Positions 1 to 8,151 of a stretch of 64,000 bases of DNA are shown here, piece by piece. The position numbers and the translations under genes are program-made. The notes beneath the pieces were generated by a model. It made no database searches, was not told where the DNA came from, and was given only the letters and a program-made list of their open reading frames with translations. The DNA is from DASYAE01 sp036501535. Its GTDB lineage: Bacteria; Actinomycetota; Actinomycetes; Streptomycetales; Catenulisporaceae. The stretch's first letter is position 1; each line of letters opens with the position of its first letter. Location: positions 109,946 through 173,945 of the forward strand of contig DASYAE010000157.1 in the NCBI GenBank assembly GCA_036501535.1, read 5' to 3'.

Positions 1-880
1 CCGCGCCGGGTATCGCCAGCGCGGAGGGTACCTGTCCGAGCCACAGCCAGGCGATCACCGATGCGGTCGGTACCTCGAGCAGGATGCAGACGGACACGGT
101 GGTCGCGCTGACCGTCTTGAGCGCCCGGTTGAACATCGTGTGGCCGAGCAGCTGCGCGCCCAGCGTGAGCAGGGCGAGCTTGAGCCAGGCGTTCGCCGGC
201 AGCCCCACGAGCCGCTGCCGGAAGACGAGGTCGACGGCGAGCAGCGTCACCGCGGCGGTCGAGTAGCAGATCACTGCGTACGGCGCGAGGGACAGCGTCT
301 TGCGCGCCTTCGCCCCGAAGGTCATGTACACCGCCGCGAGCGCCCCGGCGAGCAGGGCCAGCAGGTCGCCGCCGAACGCCCGCGTGGAGACTCTGAGATC
401 CGCGCCGGAGAGCGCGATGACGCCGAGCACCGCGACCGCGATGCCGAGCCAGGCCCTGCGCGACACGTGCTCGCCGCGGGCCAGCGCAATCAGGGCGGCG
501 AAGACCGGCTGCGCGGCGACGAACGCGGTGGCCGAGGCGACCGAGGTCAGGTTGAGGCTGGGAGTCCAGGTGCCGAAGTGGGCGCCGAGGGCGACGCCCC
601 CGCCGAGTGCGGCGAGCCATTCCGGGCGGCTCATCGCGTGCAGCTCGCCGCCGTGCTTCCACAGCGCATAGGGGGCGAGCGCGCCGGCGCCGAAGACGTT
701 GCGCCACAGGGCGATCGCGAGCGCCGGCGCGGCGGTGGCGGCGATCAGCGGCCCCGAGGTGCCGACGGCCGCGATGGCCACGGCGAGAACCGGCAGGTCG
801 GCTCGACCCGGCCAGTGCACGGCCGACGGCTGCGCCGCCACGGCGGTGGTGGTTCTTTCAGGGCCCCTCGGGTTCGCCAT
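1..880 (-). CDS. EamA/DMT-family membrane transporter (3' end outside the window)
   Basis: About 293 codons are visible on the minus strand from an ATG at 880; the gene runs off the left edge. The product is very hydrophobic, with two successive EamA-type halves of about five helices each. Recognisable stretches include LPVLAVAIAAVGTSGPLIAA near residue 30 and TLLAVDLVF in the second half. EamA proteins are inner-membrane carriers of the drug/metabolite transporter superfamily that usually export amino acids or other small metabolites; the substrate cannot be read here. It diverges from the gene at 982 across a 101-bp gap that must hold both promoters. The family assignment is firm, the substrate unknown. 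Confidence 0.85.
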   Translation of the reverse strand, partial: MANPRGPERTTTAVAAQPSAVHWPGRADLPVLAVAIAAVGTSGPLIAATAAPALAIALWRNVFGAGALAPYALWKHGGELHAMSRPEWLAALGGGVALGAHFGTWTPSLNLTSVASATAFVAAQPVFAALIALARGEHVSRRAWLGIAVAVLGVIALSGADLRVSTRAFGGDLLALLAGALAAVYMTFGAKARKTLSLAPYAVICYSTAAVTLLAVDLVFRQRLVGLPANAWLKLALLTLGAQLLGHTMFNRALKTVSATTVSVCILLEVPTASVIAWLWLGQVPSALAIPGA

Positions 881-981
881 GGCGCTTCTCTCCACTTCGA
901 GAGACTAACCCCGGCCGCGCGAACTTCTACAGGCTGTCCCGCCGCGAGCGGCCAATTGCCGCTGTGGCACAGTCTTTCCCC

Positions 982-1524
982 ATGACAGCCCCGTCTGATC
1001 CGGCCGAGCCGACCAACCCCGTCCCCGCCTCCGCCGGGCCGGCCCCCCTGCCGCCGGGCGAGGCCGCGCTGGTCGAGGAGGCGTGCAAGAAGTCCGGTCT
1101 GATCTGGGTGGCCGTGCCGCGGGCGCGCGACCGCGCCGCCTGGCACGTCTGGCACGAGCGCGAAGACGGCGGGGCTGCGGCCTACGTGGTGGTCGGCGGC
1201 GGCGAGCAGGAGATCCCGGGGCTGGCCGACGGCATCACGGTGCGGGTCACCGTGCGGTCCAAGGACAAGGGCGGGCGGCTGGTCACCTGGCCCGGCCGGG
1301 TGACGCGGCTCGAGCCCGGCGGCGCGGAGTGGGCCGAGGTGGTCCCCGCGCTGCACGCGAAGCGCCTCAACGCGCACGACGGCGATGCGCAGCCGGAGCG
1401 GTGGGCGGCCCGGTCGGCGATCTTCCGGATCGAGCCGCAGGGCGCGCTGTTCGAGGGGCCGGGGCGTTACGGGAAAGGGTCGGGCGCGGCGCGATTAGCC
1501 GACTGCGCCGCCACGACGCGCTGA
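982..1524 (+). CDS. Conserved hypothetical protein, 180 aa
   Basis: I chose the ATG at 982 because coding character begins there; the open frame extends upstream but runs antisense to the transporter gene. The protein starts with a Pro/Ala-rich tail of about 30 residues. A compact domain follows, with alternating hydrophobic strands (WVAVPRARDRAAWHVWHE, then AAYVVVGGGEQEIPGL, then ITVRVTVRSKDKGGRLVTW), which suggests a small beta-barrel. There is no signal peptide and no membrane segment. I do not recognise the family; the beta-rich core might be a flavin-reductase-like barrel, but no cofactor motif is visible. Its neighbours are a divergent transporter and a convergent lipoprotein, so context gives no function. 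Confidence 0.6.
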   Translation: MTAPSDPAEPTNPVPASAGPAPLPPGEAALVEEACKKSGLIWVAVPRARDRAAWHVWHEREDGGAAAYVVVGGGEQEIPGLADGITVRVTVRSKDKGGRLVTWPGRVTRLEPGGAEWAEVVPALHAKRLNAHDGDAQPERWAARSAIFRIEPQGALFEGPGRYGKGSGAARLADCAATTR

Positions 1525-1601
1525 TACGCCGCCGGTTCTCCGGCGCAGCGGGGCGCAGAACGGCCCGCCGCGTCGCACATGTCTGATTTAGTCGTCATAT
1601 C

Positions 1602-2864
1602 TTAGTTTCCCGGCGGCTGGAAACGAGTGCGCGAGCTGGTCGGCGACGGGCTGCCGCCCTCGGACTCGCTCGCGGAGGCGCTGGCCGAGGAGCTCGGCGT
1701 CGCGGTGGCGGTCGGGTGGTGCGCCGACGCGCTGGCCGAGGGCGGGGCCGAGGTCGCGGTCGCGCTGTCCACCGGCTGGTATCCGGTGTCCGCCGGGCTG
1801 GGGCTGGCGCTCGAGAGGACCACCAGGGCGTTGTCCAGGATCTGGCCGGGCAGCGGCGCTTGCACCGCGAGCCGCTCGTCGTAGCCGGTGAAGTCGATCC
1901 GGCCCTGGTAACTGCCGCCGGTCGGGGCGATCCGCACCAGGTACGGCTGCCCGTCCGTGGCGACCCACACCGACGCGCTGTGGCCGCCGGAGCCGGAGCC
2001 CTCGAGTTCGACCGCTGAGACGCCGTCCACGGTCTGCACCGGGCCCGTGGTCCAGGTCGCCGAGGTCTGCAGCAGCGCGTCGAGCAGGTAGCCGATCCGG
2101 GTGTCGTCGGCGAAGCCGGCGAACCGCGGGTCGTCCTGCGGGATCTGCACGTAGAGCCCGCCGAACCGGTCGCCGTCGTCGCTCGCGCCGACCGCCTGCC
2201 AGAACGAGTCCGGCTCGGCGGCCCACACCTGGTCGTCGATCCGCAACAGCTGGCTCGTCGCGCCGCCGACGGTGATGTCGCCGACCGCTCCGACCTGGGT
2301 GAACACCATGTCCATCGCGAAGCTGCCCGGGGTCGGCGCGGCCGCGGCCGAGGCGGCGTCCGGCTCGCCCGCCGGGTCCGAGCCGAGGGTGTCGGCCGGG
2401 ACCGGGACGCCCTGCAGCGTGCCGGACATCTCGACCGCCGAGGCCGAGGAGGTGGCGTTGACCGCGGCGGCCAGGATCGCCTGCGGGTCCAGCTTGGTGA
2501 TCCCGTTGCCCGCGTAGGGCCCGCCGGACGCGACCACCTGCTCCGGGCGGGCCGAGCGGTACGCCGGGTTGTCCGCCGAGCAGGAGGCAAGCACCACGGC
2601 CGCCGTGAGCGTCACGGCGACCGCCGCCGCCGGGGCGATGTACTTGCGCCGCGCTCTGCGCCGGGCGGCGGCAGCGTCGGCCGTCCCGTCGGGCCCGTCC
2701 GCCTCGGCCGGCGCGGCCGCCGCCTCTGGAGCCTCCGGCGCCGAGTCAGGGCTCTCAGGCGGCTCGGGCCGCTGCTGCGGCGGCTGCGGGCGGTCCGTGT
2801 CACCGGACTGGTTCGGGGAGCCGCCGGGCTGGGGAGAAGCGGCCGGGGCCGGGGTGTTGCGCAC
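1602..2864 (-). CDS. LppX/LprAFG-like lipoprotein with a long Pro-rich N-terminus
   Basis: 420 aa from a GTG start. Residues 1-70 are Pro/Glu/Ala/Ser-rich, followed by RRRARRK and a hydrophobic segment ending in the lipobox-like VVLASC (about residues 75-97). The next 250 residues resemble the LppX_LprAFG fold of actinobacterial lipoproteins that carry lipids or lipoglycans to the outer envelope: a helix-rich opening (AILAAAVNATSSASAVEMSG) and paired strands such as LLRIDDQVWAAEPDSFW. The last 60 residues are Ser/Ala/Pro low complexity. No alternative start lies closer to the hydrophobic segment, so the unusually long n-region seems real, and the Cys might then sit in a membrane anchor rather than being lipidated. 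The fold assignment is from pattern, not a search. Confidence 0.7.
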   Translation of the reverse strand: MRNTPAPAASPQPGGSPNQSGDTDRPQPPQQRPEPPESPDSAPEAPEAAAAPAEADGPDGTADAAAARRRARRKYIAPAAAVAVTLTAAVVLASCSADNPAYRSARPEQVVASGGPYAGNGITKLDPQAILAAAVNATSSASAVEMSGTLQGVPVPADTLGSDPAGEPDAASAAAAPTPGSFAMDMVFTQVGAVGDITVGGATSQLLRIDDQVWAAEPDSFWQAVGASDDGDRFGGLYVQIPQDDPRFAGFADDTRIGYLLDALLQTSATWTTGPVQTVDGVSAVELEGSGSGGHSASVWVATDGQPYLVRIAPTGGSYQGRIDFTGYDERLAVQAPLPGQILDNALVVLSSASPSPADTGYQPVDSATATSAPPSASASAHHPTATATPSSSASASASESEGGSPSPTSSRTRFQPPGN

Positions 2865-3069
2865 GAGTCCGGCAGTGTAGTCCCGAAGTGTGACTCCGGG
2901 CGCTCCGGTGGGCGCAAGCGCAGATCTGATCGGTGGTCAGCCGTTCCGCCTACCGTTACCCGGCCTCGACTTTCAGGAACGGGCACGGGCGCCATAGTGT
3001 TAGCCGAGAGAATGTCCACTGACCGGTTCGCGGTCAGATTGGGAGGCCGGACCGGCGGGAGGCATCGGG

Positions 3070-4341
3070 TTGAGCACCACCAGGACCCCGCCCCGCGTCT
3101 TCGTCTCGCATTTGGCCGGCCGAGCCGTGTTCGACCAGGACGGCGACCAGGTCGGCCGGGTGCGCGACATCGTCGCCATGCTGCCCGCCCCGCCGGACCG
3201 CCCGCGGGTGCACGGCCTGGTGGTCGAGGTCACCGGCCGGCGCCGGGTGTTCCTGCCGATGACCCGGGTCACCGCGATCGAGGCCGGCCAGGTGATCACC
3301 TCGGGGCTGATCAACATGCGCCGGTTCCAGCCGCGCCCCGGCGAGACGCTGCTGCTGGCCGAGCTGACCGACCGCCGGGTGCGGGTGATCTCGGACGACG
3401 TCGAGATGCGCGTGGTCGACCTGGCCATCGAGCAGAACCCGGCCAGCGACTGGGAGGTCGCCAAGCTCTTCCTGCAGCGCCCGACCAAGGGCCTGCGCCG
3501 GCGCGGCGAGACCCGCACGGTGGACTGGGAGGCGGTCCGCGGCATCGCCGAGGACGCCCCGGGCCAGGCGGCGGTCTCGCTGATCGCCTCGTTCGAGAAG
3601 CTGCGCCCGGCCGACATGGCCCGGGCCGTGCACGACCTGAGCCCCAAACGGCGCACCGAGGTCGTCGCGGCCCTCGACGACGACCGGCTCGCCGACGTGC
3701 TGCAGGAGCTGCCCGAGGACGACCAGGTGGAGATCCTGGGCGACCTTGGCATCGACCGGGCCGCCGACGTGCTGGAGGCGATGGACCCGGACGACGCGGC
3801 CGACCTGCTCGCCGAGCTGAACACGGACGATCAGGAGCGGCTGCTCGGCCTGATGGAGCCGGGCGAGGCGGCCCCGGTGCGCCGGCTGCTCAACTACGCC
3901 GACGACACCGCCGGCGGCCTGATGACCAGCGAGCCGATCGTGCTGCCCCCGGACGCGACGGTGGCCGAGGCGCTGGCCCGGATCCGGGTCCAGGAACTGA
4001 CGCCGGCGCACGCGAGCCAGGTCTACGTGTGCCGTCCGCCGCTGGAGACGCCGACCGGCCGGTATCTGGGCATCGCGCACTTCCAGCGGCTGCTGCGCGA
4101 CCCGCCGTCCACCCTGGTCAGCAGCGCCCTGGACACCGGCATCGAACCCCTGCGCCCGGACGCGCCGCTGCACGCGGTGACCTCCTTCATGGCCACCTAC
4201 AACCTGGTGGCAGCCCCCGTGGTGGACGAGGCCGGGCACCTGCTCGGCGCGATCACCGTCGACGACGTCCTCGACCATGTGCTGCCCGCGGACTGGCGGG
4301 AGCGCGACCTGCACGAGGTGGGTGAGCCGCATGGCGACTGA
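3070..4341 (+). CDS. MgtE N-domain/CBS-pair protein without a transport domain
   Basis: 423 aa from a TTG start at 3070, preceded by GGGAGG at proper distance. The domain order is a PRC-barrel-like N-terminus (about 8-120), an MgtE_N helical superdomain of repeated acidic helices (about 150-265; LADVLQELPEDDQVEILGDL is typical), then two CBS motifs (about 280-415, ending GAITVDDVLDHVLP). These are the cytosolic Mg2+-sensing parts of MgtE channels, but the transmembrane domain is absent, so this is a soluble sensor rather than a channel. Its stop overlaps the start of the DUF1003 gene by 11 nt, and Mrp follows directly. This trio is a conserved actinobacterial cluster. A regulatory role on the partner membrane protein is inference. 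Confidence 0.88.
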   Translation: MSTTRTPPRVFVSHLAGRAVFDQDGDQVGRVRDIVAMLPAPPDRPRVHGLVVEVTGRRRVFLPMTRVTAIEAGQVITSGLINMRRFQPRPGETLLLAELTDRRVRVISDDVEMRVVDLAIEQNPASDWEVAKLFLQRPTKGLRRRGETRTVDWEAVRGIAEDAPGQAAVSLIASFEKLRPADMARAVHDLSPKRRTEVVAALDDDRLADVLQELPEDDQVEILGDLGIDRAADVLEAMDPDDAADLLAELNTDDQERLLGLMEPGEAAPVRRLLNYADDTAGGLMTSEPIVLPPDATVAEALARIRVQELTPAHASQVYVCRPPLETPTGRYLGIAHFQRLLRDPPSTLVSSALDTGIEPLRPDAPLHAVTSFMATYNLVAAPVVDEAGHLLGAITVDDVLDHVLPADWRERDLHEVGEPHGD

Positions 4342-4951
4342 GCCGGACCGCACCCGGCGGACGCGCCGCGCACCGCTCTTCCCGCGCAGCGAGCCGCCGC
4401 GGCTGGACCAGCCGCGGGCGCTGCGCCGCTCGCCCAACCTGCGCGCACAACTGGACTCGGACAAGTTCGGCCAGTGGTCGGAGGACATCGCCCGGTTCTT
4501 CGGTACCGCGCGCTACCTGGGCATCCAGTCGATGATAGTGATCATCTGGATCGTGCTGAACATCATGGTCTGGACCCGGACGTTCCGCTGGGACCCGTAC
4601 CCCTTCATCCTGCTGAACCTGGCCTTCTCCACCCAGGCCGCCTATGCCGCCCCGCTGATCCTGTTGGCCCAGAACCGCCAGGCGGACCGGGACAAGGTGC
4701 AGATCGAGCAGGACCGGCAGCGCGAGGAGCAGTCCATCGCGAACACCGAGTACCTGGCCCGCGAGGTGGCCTCGCTGCGGCTGGCGGTCAACGAGGTGGC
4801 CACCCGGGACTTCATGCGCTCCGAGCTGCAGGCACTGCTCAAGGAGCTGGACGGGGCCGGGCCCGGGCACGAGGCCGAGCGGCGCCGCGCGGCCGCCGCC
4901 GAGCGCGGCTCCGGCCAACGCGGTGTCGGGCGACCGGTCGACGGCGCATAG
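4331..4951 (+). CDS. DUF1003 membrane protein
   Basis: 206 aa from the ATG at 4331, which overlaps the end of the preceding gene, so translation is probably coupled. A basic N-terminus precedes two transmembrane helices (about residues 58-80, IQSMIVIIWIVLNIMVW, and 90-115). The second contains the DUF1003 hallmark PFILLNLAFSTQAAYAAP followed by LILLAQNRQ. A charged, probably coiled-coil C-terminal half (about 120-190) faces the cytosol. The family has no firmly established biochemical function. Its constant position between an MgtE_N/CBS sensor and Mrp suggests a link with divalent metal or membrane stress, but that is inference. Confidence 0.9.
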   Translation: MATEPDRTRRTRRAPLFPRSEPPRLDQPRALRRSPNLRAQLDSDKFGQWSEDIARFFGTARYLGIQSMIVIIWIVLNIMVWTRTFRWDPYPFILLNLAFSTQAAYAAPLILLAQNRQADRDKVQIEQDRQREEQSIANTEYLAREVASLRLAVNEVATRDFMRSELQALLKELDGAGPGHEAERRRAAAAERGSGQRGVGRPVDGA

Positions 4952-4952
4952 C

Positions 4953-6122
4953 ATGGACGCCATGCGCGAGAAGACGACGAACGCCGCGGCCGCGCCGACC
5001 CGGGAACAGGTCCGCGCCGCACTCGACACGGTCCAGGACCCGGACATCCGCCGGCCGATCACCGAGCTGGACATGGTCAAATCGGTCCTGGTCAACGCGG
5101 ACGGCTCGGTCGACGTCGCGATCTTCCTGACCATCTCCGGCTGCCCGCTCAAGGACCGGCTGCGCTCGGACATCACCGCGGCGGTGTCGGCGGTCCCCGG
5201 CGTGACCGCGGTCCGGGTCGAGATGGACGTGATGAGCCCCGAGCAGCGCCAGGCGCTGCAGTCCAAGCTGCGCGGCGGCCGGGTGGAGCGGGATATCCCG
5301 TTCGCCCAGCCCGGCTCGCTGACCCGGGTCTACGCGGTGGCCTCGGGCAAGGGCGGGGTCGGCAAGTCCTCGGTGACGGTGAACCTCGCCGCGGCCATGG
5401 CGGCCGGGGGGCTGAAGGTCGGCGTCGTGGACGCGGACATCTACGGCCACTCGGTGCCGCGGATGCTCGGCGTGACCCAGAAGCCGACGCAGGTGCAGGA
5501 CATGATCATGGCGCCGATCTCGCACGGCGTGCGGGTCATCTCGATCGGCATGTTCACCCCGGGCAACGAGCCGGTGGTCTGGCGCGGCCCGATGCTGCAC
5601 CGGGCGCTGCAACAGTTCCTGGCCGACGTCTACTGGGGCGACCTGGACGTGCTGCTGCTCGACCTGCCGCCCGGCACCGGCGACATCGCGATCTCGGTGG
5701 CGCAACTGGTGCCGAGCGCGGAGATCCTGGTGGTCACCACGCCGCAACAGGCGGCGGCCGAGGTCGCCGAGCGGGCCGGCACGATCGCGCTGCAGACCCG
5801 GCAGCGGATCGCCGGCGTGGTCGAGAACATGTCCTGGCTGCCGTGCCCGCACTGCGGCGAGAAGGTGGACGTGTTCGGCTCGGGCGGCGGCGAGGCCGTG
5901 TCCGAGGCGCTGACCCGGGCGGTCGGCGCACCGGTGCCGCTGCTCGGCCAAGTGCCGATCGACGTGCGGCTGCGCGAGGGCGGCGACAGCGGCGAGCCGC
6001 TGGTGCTGACCGACCCGGACAGCCCGGCGGCAAAGGTCCTCCAGACAGTCGCGGACCGGCTCGCCAAGCAGTCGCGCGGCCTGGTCGGCCGCTCGCTCTC
6101 GCTGAGCCCGGCCGGCCGCTGA
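4953..6122 (+). CDS. mrp: Mrp/NBP35-type iron-sulfur carrier P-loop ATPase
   Basis: 389 aa. I take the ATG at 4953, one base after the DUF1003 stop; ATG at 4962 is an alternative. Residues 10-95 form a MIP18/DUF59 domain (DIRRPITELDMVKSV). The ParA-like ATPase follows, with the deviant Walker A GKGGVGKSS (about residue 133), Walker B LLLDLPPGTGD, and the C-x-x-C pair in CPHCGEK (about 295) that binds a bridging Fe-S cluster in the dimer. Mrp proteins act in the cytosol as scaffolds or carriers delivering Fe-S clusters to apo-enzymes. The gene is last in the MgtE_N - DUF1003 - mrp operon and converges on the gene at 6130. Confidence 0.95.
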   Translation: MDAMREKTTNAAAAPTREQVRAALDTVQDPDIRRPITELDMVKSVLVNADGSVDVAIFLTISGCPLKDRLRSDITAAVSAVPGVTAVRVEMDVMSPEQRQALQSKLRGGRVERDIPFAQPGSLTRVYAVASGKGGVGKSSVTVNLAAAMAAGGLKVGVVDADIYGHSVPRMLGVTQKPTQVQDMIMAPISHGVRVISIGMFTPGNEPVVWRGPMLHRALQQFLADVYWGDLDVLLLDLPPGTGDIAISVAQLVPSAEILVVTTPQQAAAEVAERAGTIALQTRQRIAGVVENMSWLPCPHCGEKVDVFGSGGGEAVSEALTRAVGAPVPLLGQVPIDVRLREGGDSGEPLVLTDPDSPAAKVLQTVADRLAKQSRGLVGRSLSLSPAGR

Positions 6123-6129
6123 CGCCGCG

Positions 6130-6774
6130 TCAGAACTCGTAGCCCGCCGGATCGGCCCGGGTGAACGCGAGCGAATACGCCGACACGCCACGCCCATACG
6201 CGGCCAAGAGCGCGTTGTGCACCGCGGCTACGGCGACCCAGCCGTACTCGCTCTCCCGGTAGTGGAAGACCTGCGGGGCGCGGTCCACGGTCAGCGTGAG
6301 CAGCCGCCAGGGCTCGTCGCCGAGCCGGTCGGCCACCCGGGCGGCCAGCTCCCGCTGCTGGTCGATCCATCTCTGCCGCAGCGCCGCATCGAGATGCCAG
6401 GGCAGCTGGTCGTCCACCAGGCCGATACCCGCTACAGCCGCAACGGTGGCGACAGTCGTGGCCTCGAGATGCCCGGCCGCGGCAGGACGGCGCGGCAGCG
6501 CAAGCATCGTGATGACGGTAACGGCGCGCCGCTGCGGGTTCTCCCCGGGGCGCCCGGCCGGGCGGTCGCCGTGCTCAAGTGTGCCGTACTGCACCGTGCC
6601 GTCGGGGTCCCGACGCAGCGTGCCGAGCCGCCGGGGGCCGTGCCATCCTTCATCGAGCCCGTACCAGGGCAGCCGCGCAGTGCGAAAATCCTCCGCGCTC
6701 AAGCGGCGCGGCCGCGGCCCCTGCTCCGTTCCGGGCGCCTGACGGGGGCTCGGGTCCGGCACGGTGCGGGTCAC
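6130..6774 (-). CDS. Conserved hypothetical protein, 214 aa
   Basis: The start is the GTG at 6774, with GGAG seven bases upstream. The gene lies 24 bases after tatB on the same strand and is probably cotranscribed. The N-terminal 90 residues are Arg/Pro-rich (LSAEDFRTARLPWYGLDEGW). The central part contains a small, Ala-rich hydrophobic stretch (ATVATVAAVAGIGLVDDQLP). The C-terminus is mixed alpha/beta with YGWVAVAAVHNALLAAYGRG. There is no signal peptide and no nucleotide or metal motif that I can recognise. Genes of similar size occupy the same place between tatB and mrp in other actinobacteria, which argues that it is real, but no function is known to me. Confidence 0.7.
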   Translation of the reverse strand: MTRTVPDPSPRQAPGTEQGPRPRRLSAEDFRTARLPWYGLDEGWHGPRRLGTLRRDPDGTVQYGTLEHGDRPAGRPGENPQRRAVTVITMLALPRRPAAAGHLEATTVATVAAVAGIGLVDDQLPWHLDAALRQRWIDQQRELAARVADRLGDEPWRLLTLTVDRAPQVFHYRESEYGWVAVAAVHNALLAAYGRGVSAYSLAFTRADPAGYEF

Positions 6775-6798
6775 GGGGCTGCTCCGGGAGGATTCGGG

Positions 6799-7197
6799 CT
6801 ATGTGGCGTCCTCGTCGAACGGAGGACGCTCACCGGCCGGGAGGGTCGGGGGGGTGGATCGGCGCGGGCTCGGCACCTCGCCGTTGGCGCCGTTGACGCT
6901 GAGCGAGTCGCGCAGGTCGCTGTTCAGATCGTCGCGCAGACCGCGCAGCATCTCGCTCTCGCCGAGCAGGTTCTTGCGCACGAAGTTCTTCGGGTTCAGG
7001 TCTTCCAGGCCTATGTCCCCGAACTCCGGCCCGAGCTCCTTGCGCAGGTCGCTGCGGGCCGACTCGCTGAACGCCCGGACCTGCCGCAGGAACCTGGCCG
7101 CACTCGCCGCCGCCTGGGGCAGCTTGTCCGGCCCGAACAGCACCACGGCCATGCCGAGCAGCACGATTATCTCGAGCGGGGACAGGTCGAAGAACAT
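6799..7197 (-). CDS. tatB: Sec-independent (Tat) translocase protein TatB
   Basis: 132 aa. The start at 7197 is chosen because it gives the typical TatB N-terminus MFFDLSPLEIIVLLGMAVVL: a short periplasmic end and one membrane helix, followed by FGPDKLPQAAA, the family's F-G-P-x-K-L-P signature at the start of the amphipathic helix. The rest is a charged, flexible cytosolic tail. TatB works with TatC to bind twin-arginine signal peptides and pass folded proteins to TatA pores; the polysaccharide deacetylase at 62446 in this window is a likely Tat client. tatB lies downstream of the sigma/anti-sigma pair, an arrangement also seen around M. tuberculosis sigE, though here a repeat-filled gap replaces htrA. 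Confidence 0.93.
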   Translation of the reverse strand: MFFDLSPLEIIVLLGMAVVLFGPDKLPQAAASAARFLRQVRAFSESARSDLRKELGPEFGDIGLEDLNPKNFVRKNLLGESEMLRGLRDDLNSDLRDSLSVNGANGEVPSPRRSTPPTLPAGERPPFDEDAT

Positions 7198-7400
7198 CGC
7201 TCGCTCCGGCGGGGCATGAGGTGGGCTGGCTATACCAAGAGTAGCCGCCTGAACAGCACCTCCGACAGAGGCCACCGCGGCGGGTCGAAGACAGAGACCG
7301 TGCAGATACCGACATTGGAGCGACAGATCGCGCAGCGTCGCCTTTGCTTCTCTCGAAACCCACCCAGCGACAACCGCCACCGGCCAACGCAAGCCGCCCC

Positions 7401-7453
7401 AGCTGGAACCCATGCCGGGGGTCCAGGGGTTTACCCCTGGCGTGGAGGCTTCC
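7401..7453. repeat. Intergenic palindromic repeat, copy 1
   Basis: The unit begins GCTGGAACCCATGCCGGGGG and holds a perfect hairpin at 7423-7440 with arms CCAGGGGT/ACCCCTGG around a 2-nt loop. Copy 2 lies at 7503-7554. It may act as a terminator behind the anti-sigma gene. Confidence 0.8.
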
Positions 7454-7502
7454 TCCCGAGACCCCCCGCCCATGACCTCCAGCGGCCCGCGCCACCCGCT
7501 CA

Positions 7503-7554
7503 CGCTGGAACCCGTGCCGGGGGTCCAGGGGGTTCACCCCCTGGCGTGGGGGTC
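7503..7554. repeat. Intergenic palindromic repeat, copy 2
   Basis: Same unit as at 7401-7453, with hairpin 7525-7544 whose arms are one base pair longer (CCAGGGGGT/ACCCCCTGG). The two copies differ by a paired insertion in both arms, so the hairpin itself is conserved. Confidence 0.8.
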
Positions 7555-7575
7555 GAAGGGGGCCGGGCCCCCTTC
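7555..7575. terminator. Hairpin downstream of the anti-sigma gene
   Basis: Perfect 9-bp arms GAAGGGGGC/GCCCCCTTC with a CGG loop, about 75 bases past the anti-sigma stop on the minus strand. There is no T-run, as is common for hairpin terminators in high-GC actinobacteria. Confidence 0.6.
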
Positions 7576-7647
7576 AGCAAACGGCGCAGCCGCCGCCCCC
7601 GGGCCGGAGCGAAGCTTGGCCAGGGGGGCGGTCAGGCAAGCCGACGC

Positions 7648-8151
7648 CTAAGCCAGCAACCTGGCTATCCGCCCGAACTCAGCCATCCCGGCGCCCTGCG
7701 GCCCGGTGCCGCGGAACTCCAGCTCCGCCGCGTCCCGCCCGGTGGCATAGGGCTCGCCGGGCGGATCGCCGATCGGGCGCAGGCCGACGGCGAACTCGGG
7801 CAGGAAGGCGCTGGAACGGCCGAGGAATCCGCCGAGTTGCGGGGAGCGCTGCTGGTTCTGGCCGGGGCCCGGTCCGTCGCCGCGGCCGAGGCCCCGGCCG
7901 CCGCTCGGCGGGTCGGTCGGGCGGTCCGCCTGCGGGATCTGGAACAGCGCGGCCATCAGCCGGGCCGAGGGCTCCGGCATCGGCATCGCGGCCAGGTCGC
8001 TCTTCAGGGCCCGCTCGGACTCGACCAGCGTGCGGCAGGCCGCACAGCCGGCCAGGTGCGCCAGCACGCGGTCGCGGTCGTCGTGTGCGAGTTCGCCGTC
8101 CACCAGTGCCGCGAGGCGCGTGCCGAGATGGTCGTTGAATCGACTGATCAC
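7648..8151 (-). CDS. Zinc-finger anti-sigma factor
   Basis: 167 aa. The GTG start at 8151 overlaps the sigma-factor stop in the tetranucleotide GTGA, so the two are translationally coupled; the longer upstream frame is only a shadow of the sigma gene. Near the N-terminus is the zf-HC2/ZAS motif H-x3-C-x2-C (HLAGCAACRTL, about residues 27-37), which binds Zn2+ and in many members responds to redox state. The remaining 130 residues are Pro/Gly-rich with no transmembrane helix, so this is a soluble anti-sigma factor like mycobacterial RseA. It most likely sequesters the sigma factor encoded just upstream. Confidence 0.9.
   Translation of the reverse strand: MISRFNDHLGTRLAALVDGELAHDDRDRVLAHLAGCAACRTLVESERALKSDLAAMPMPEPSARLMAALFQIPQADRPTDPPSGGRGLGRGDGPGPGQNQQRSPQLGGFLGRSSAFLPEFAVGLRPIGDPPGEPYATGRDAAELEFRGTGPQGAGMAEFGRIARLLA

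Larger units (their letters stand above)
7198..7647. other. 450-bp intergenic region with repeats, no gene
   Basis: No convincing reading frame on either strand between tatB and the anti-sigma gene. The right two-thirds hold two copies of an imperfect direct repeat and three palindromes, listed separately. The left part (7198-7390) presumably contains the tatB promoter. In M. tuberculosis the equivalent position carries htrA; no trace of a serine protease can be seen here. Confidence 0.7.

Noticed and set aside
4839..6197. A 452-codon minus-strand frame over mrp
   Set aside because: Shadow of a clearly functional gene; composition is His/Arg/Asp-rich without any motif.
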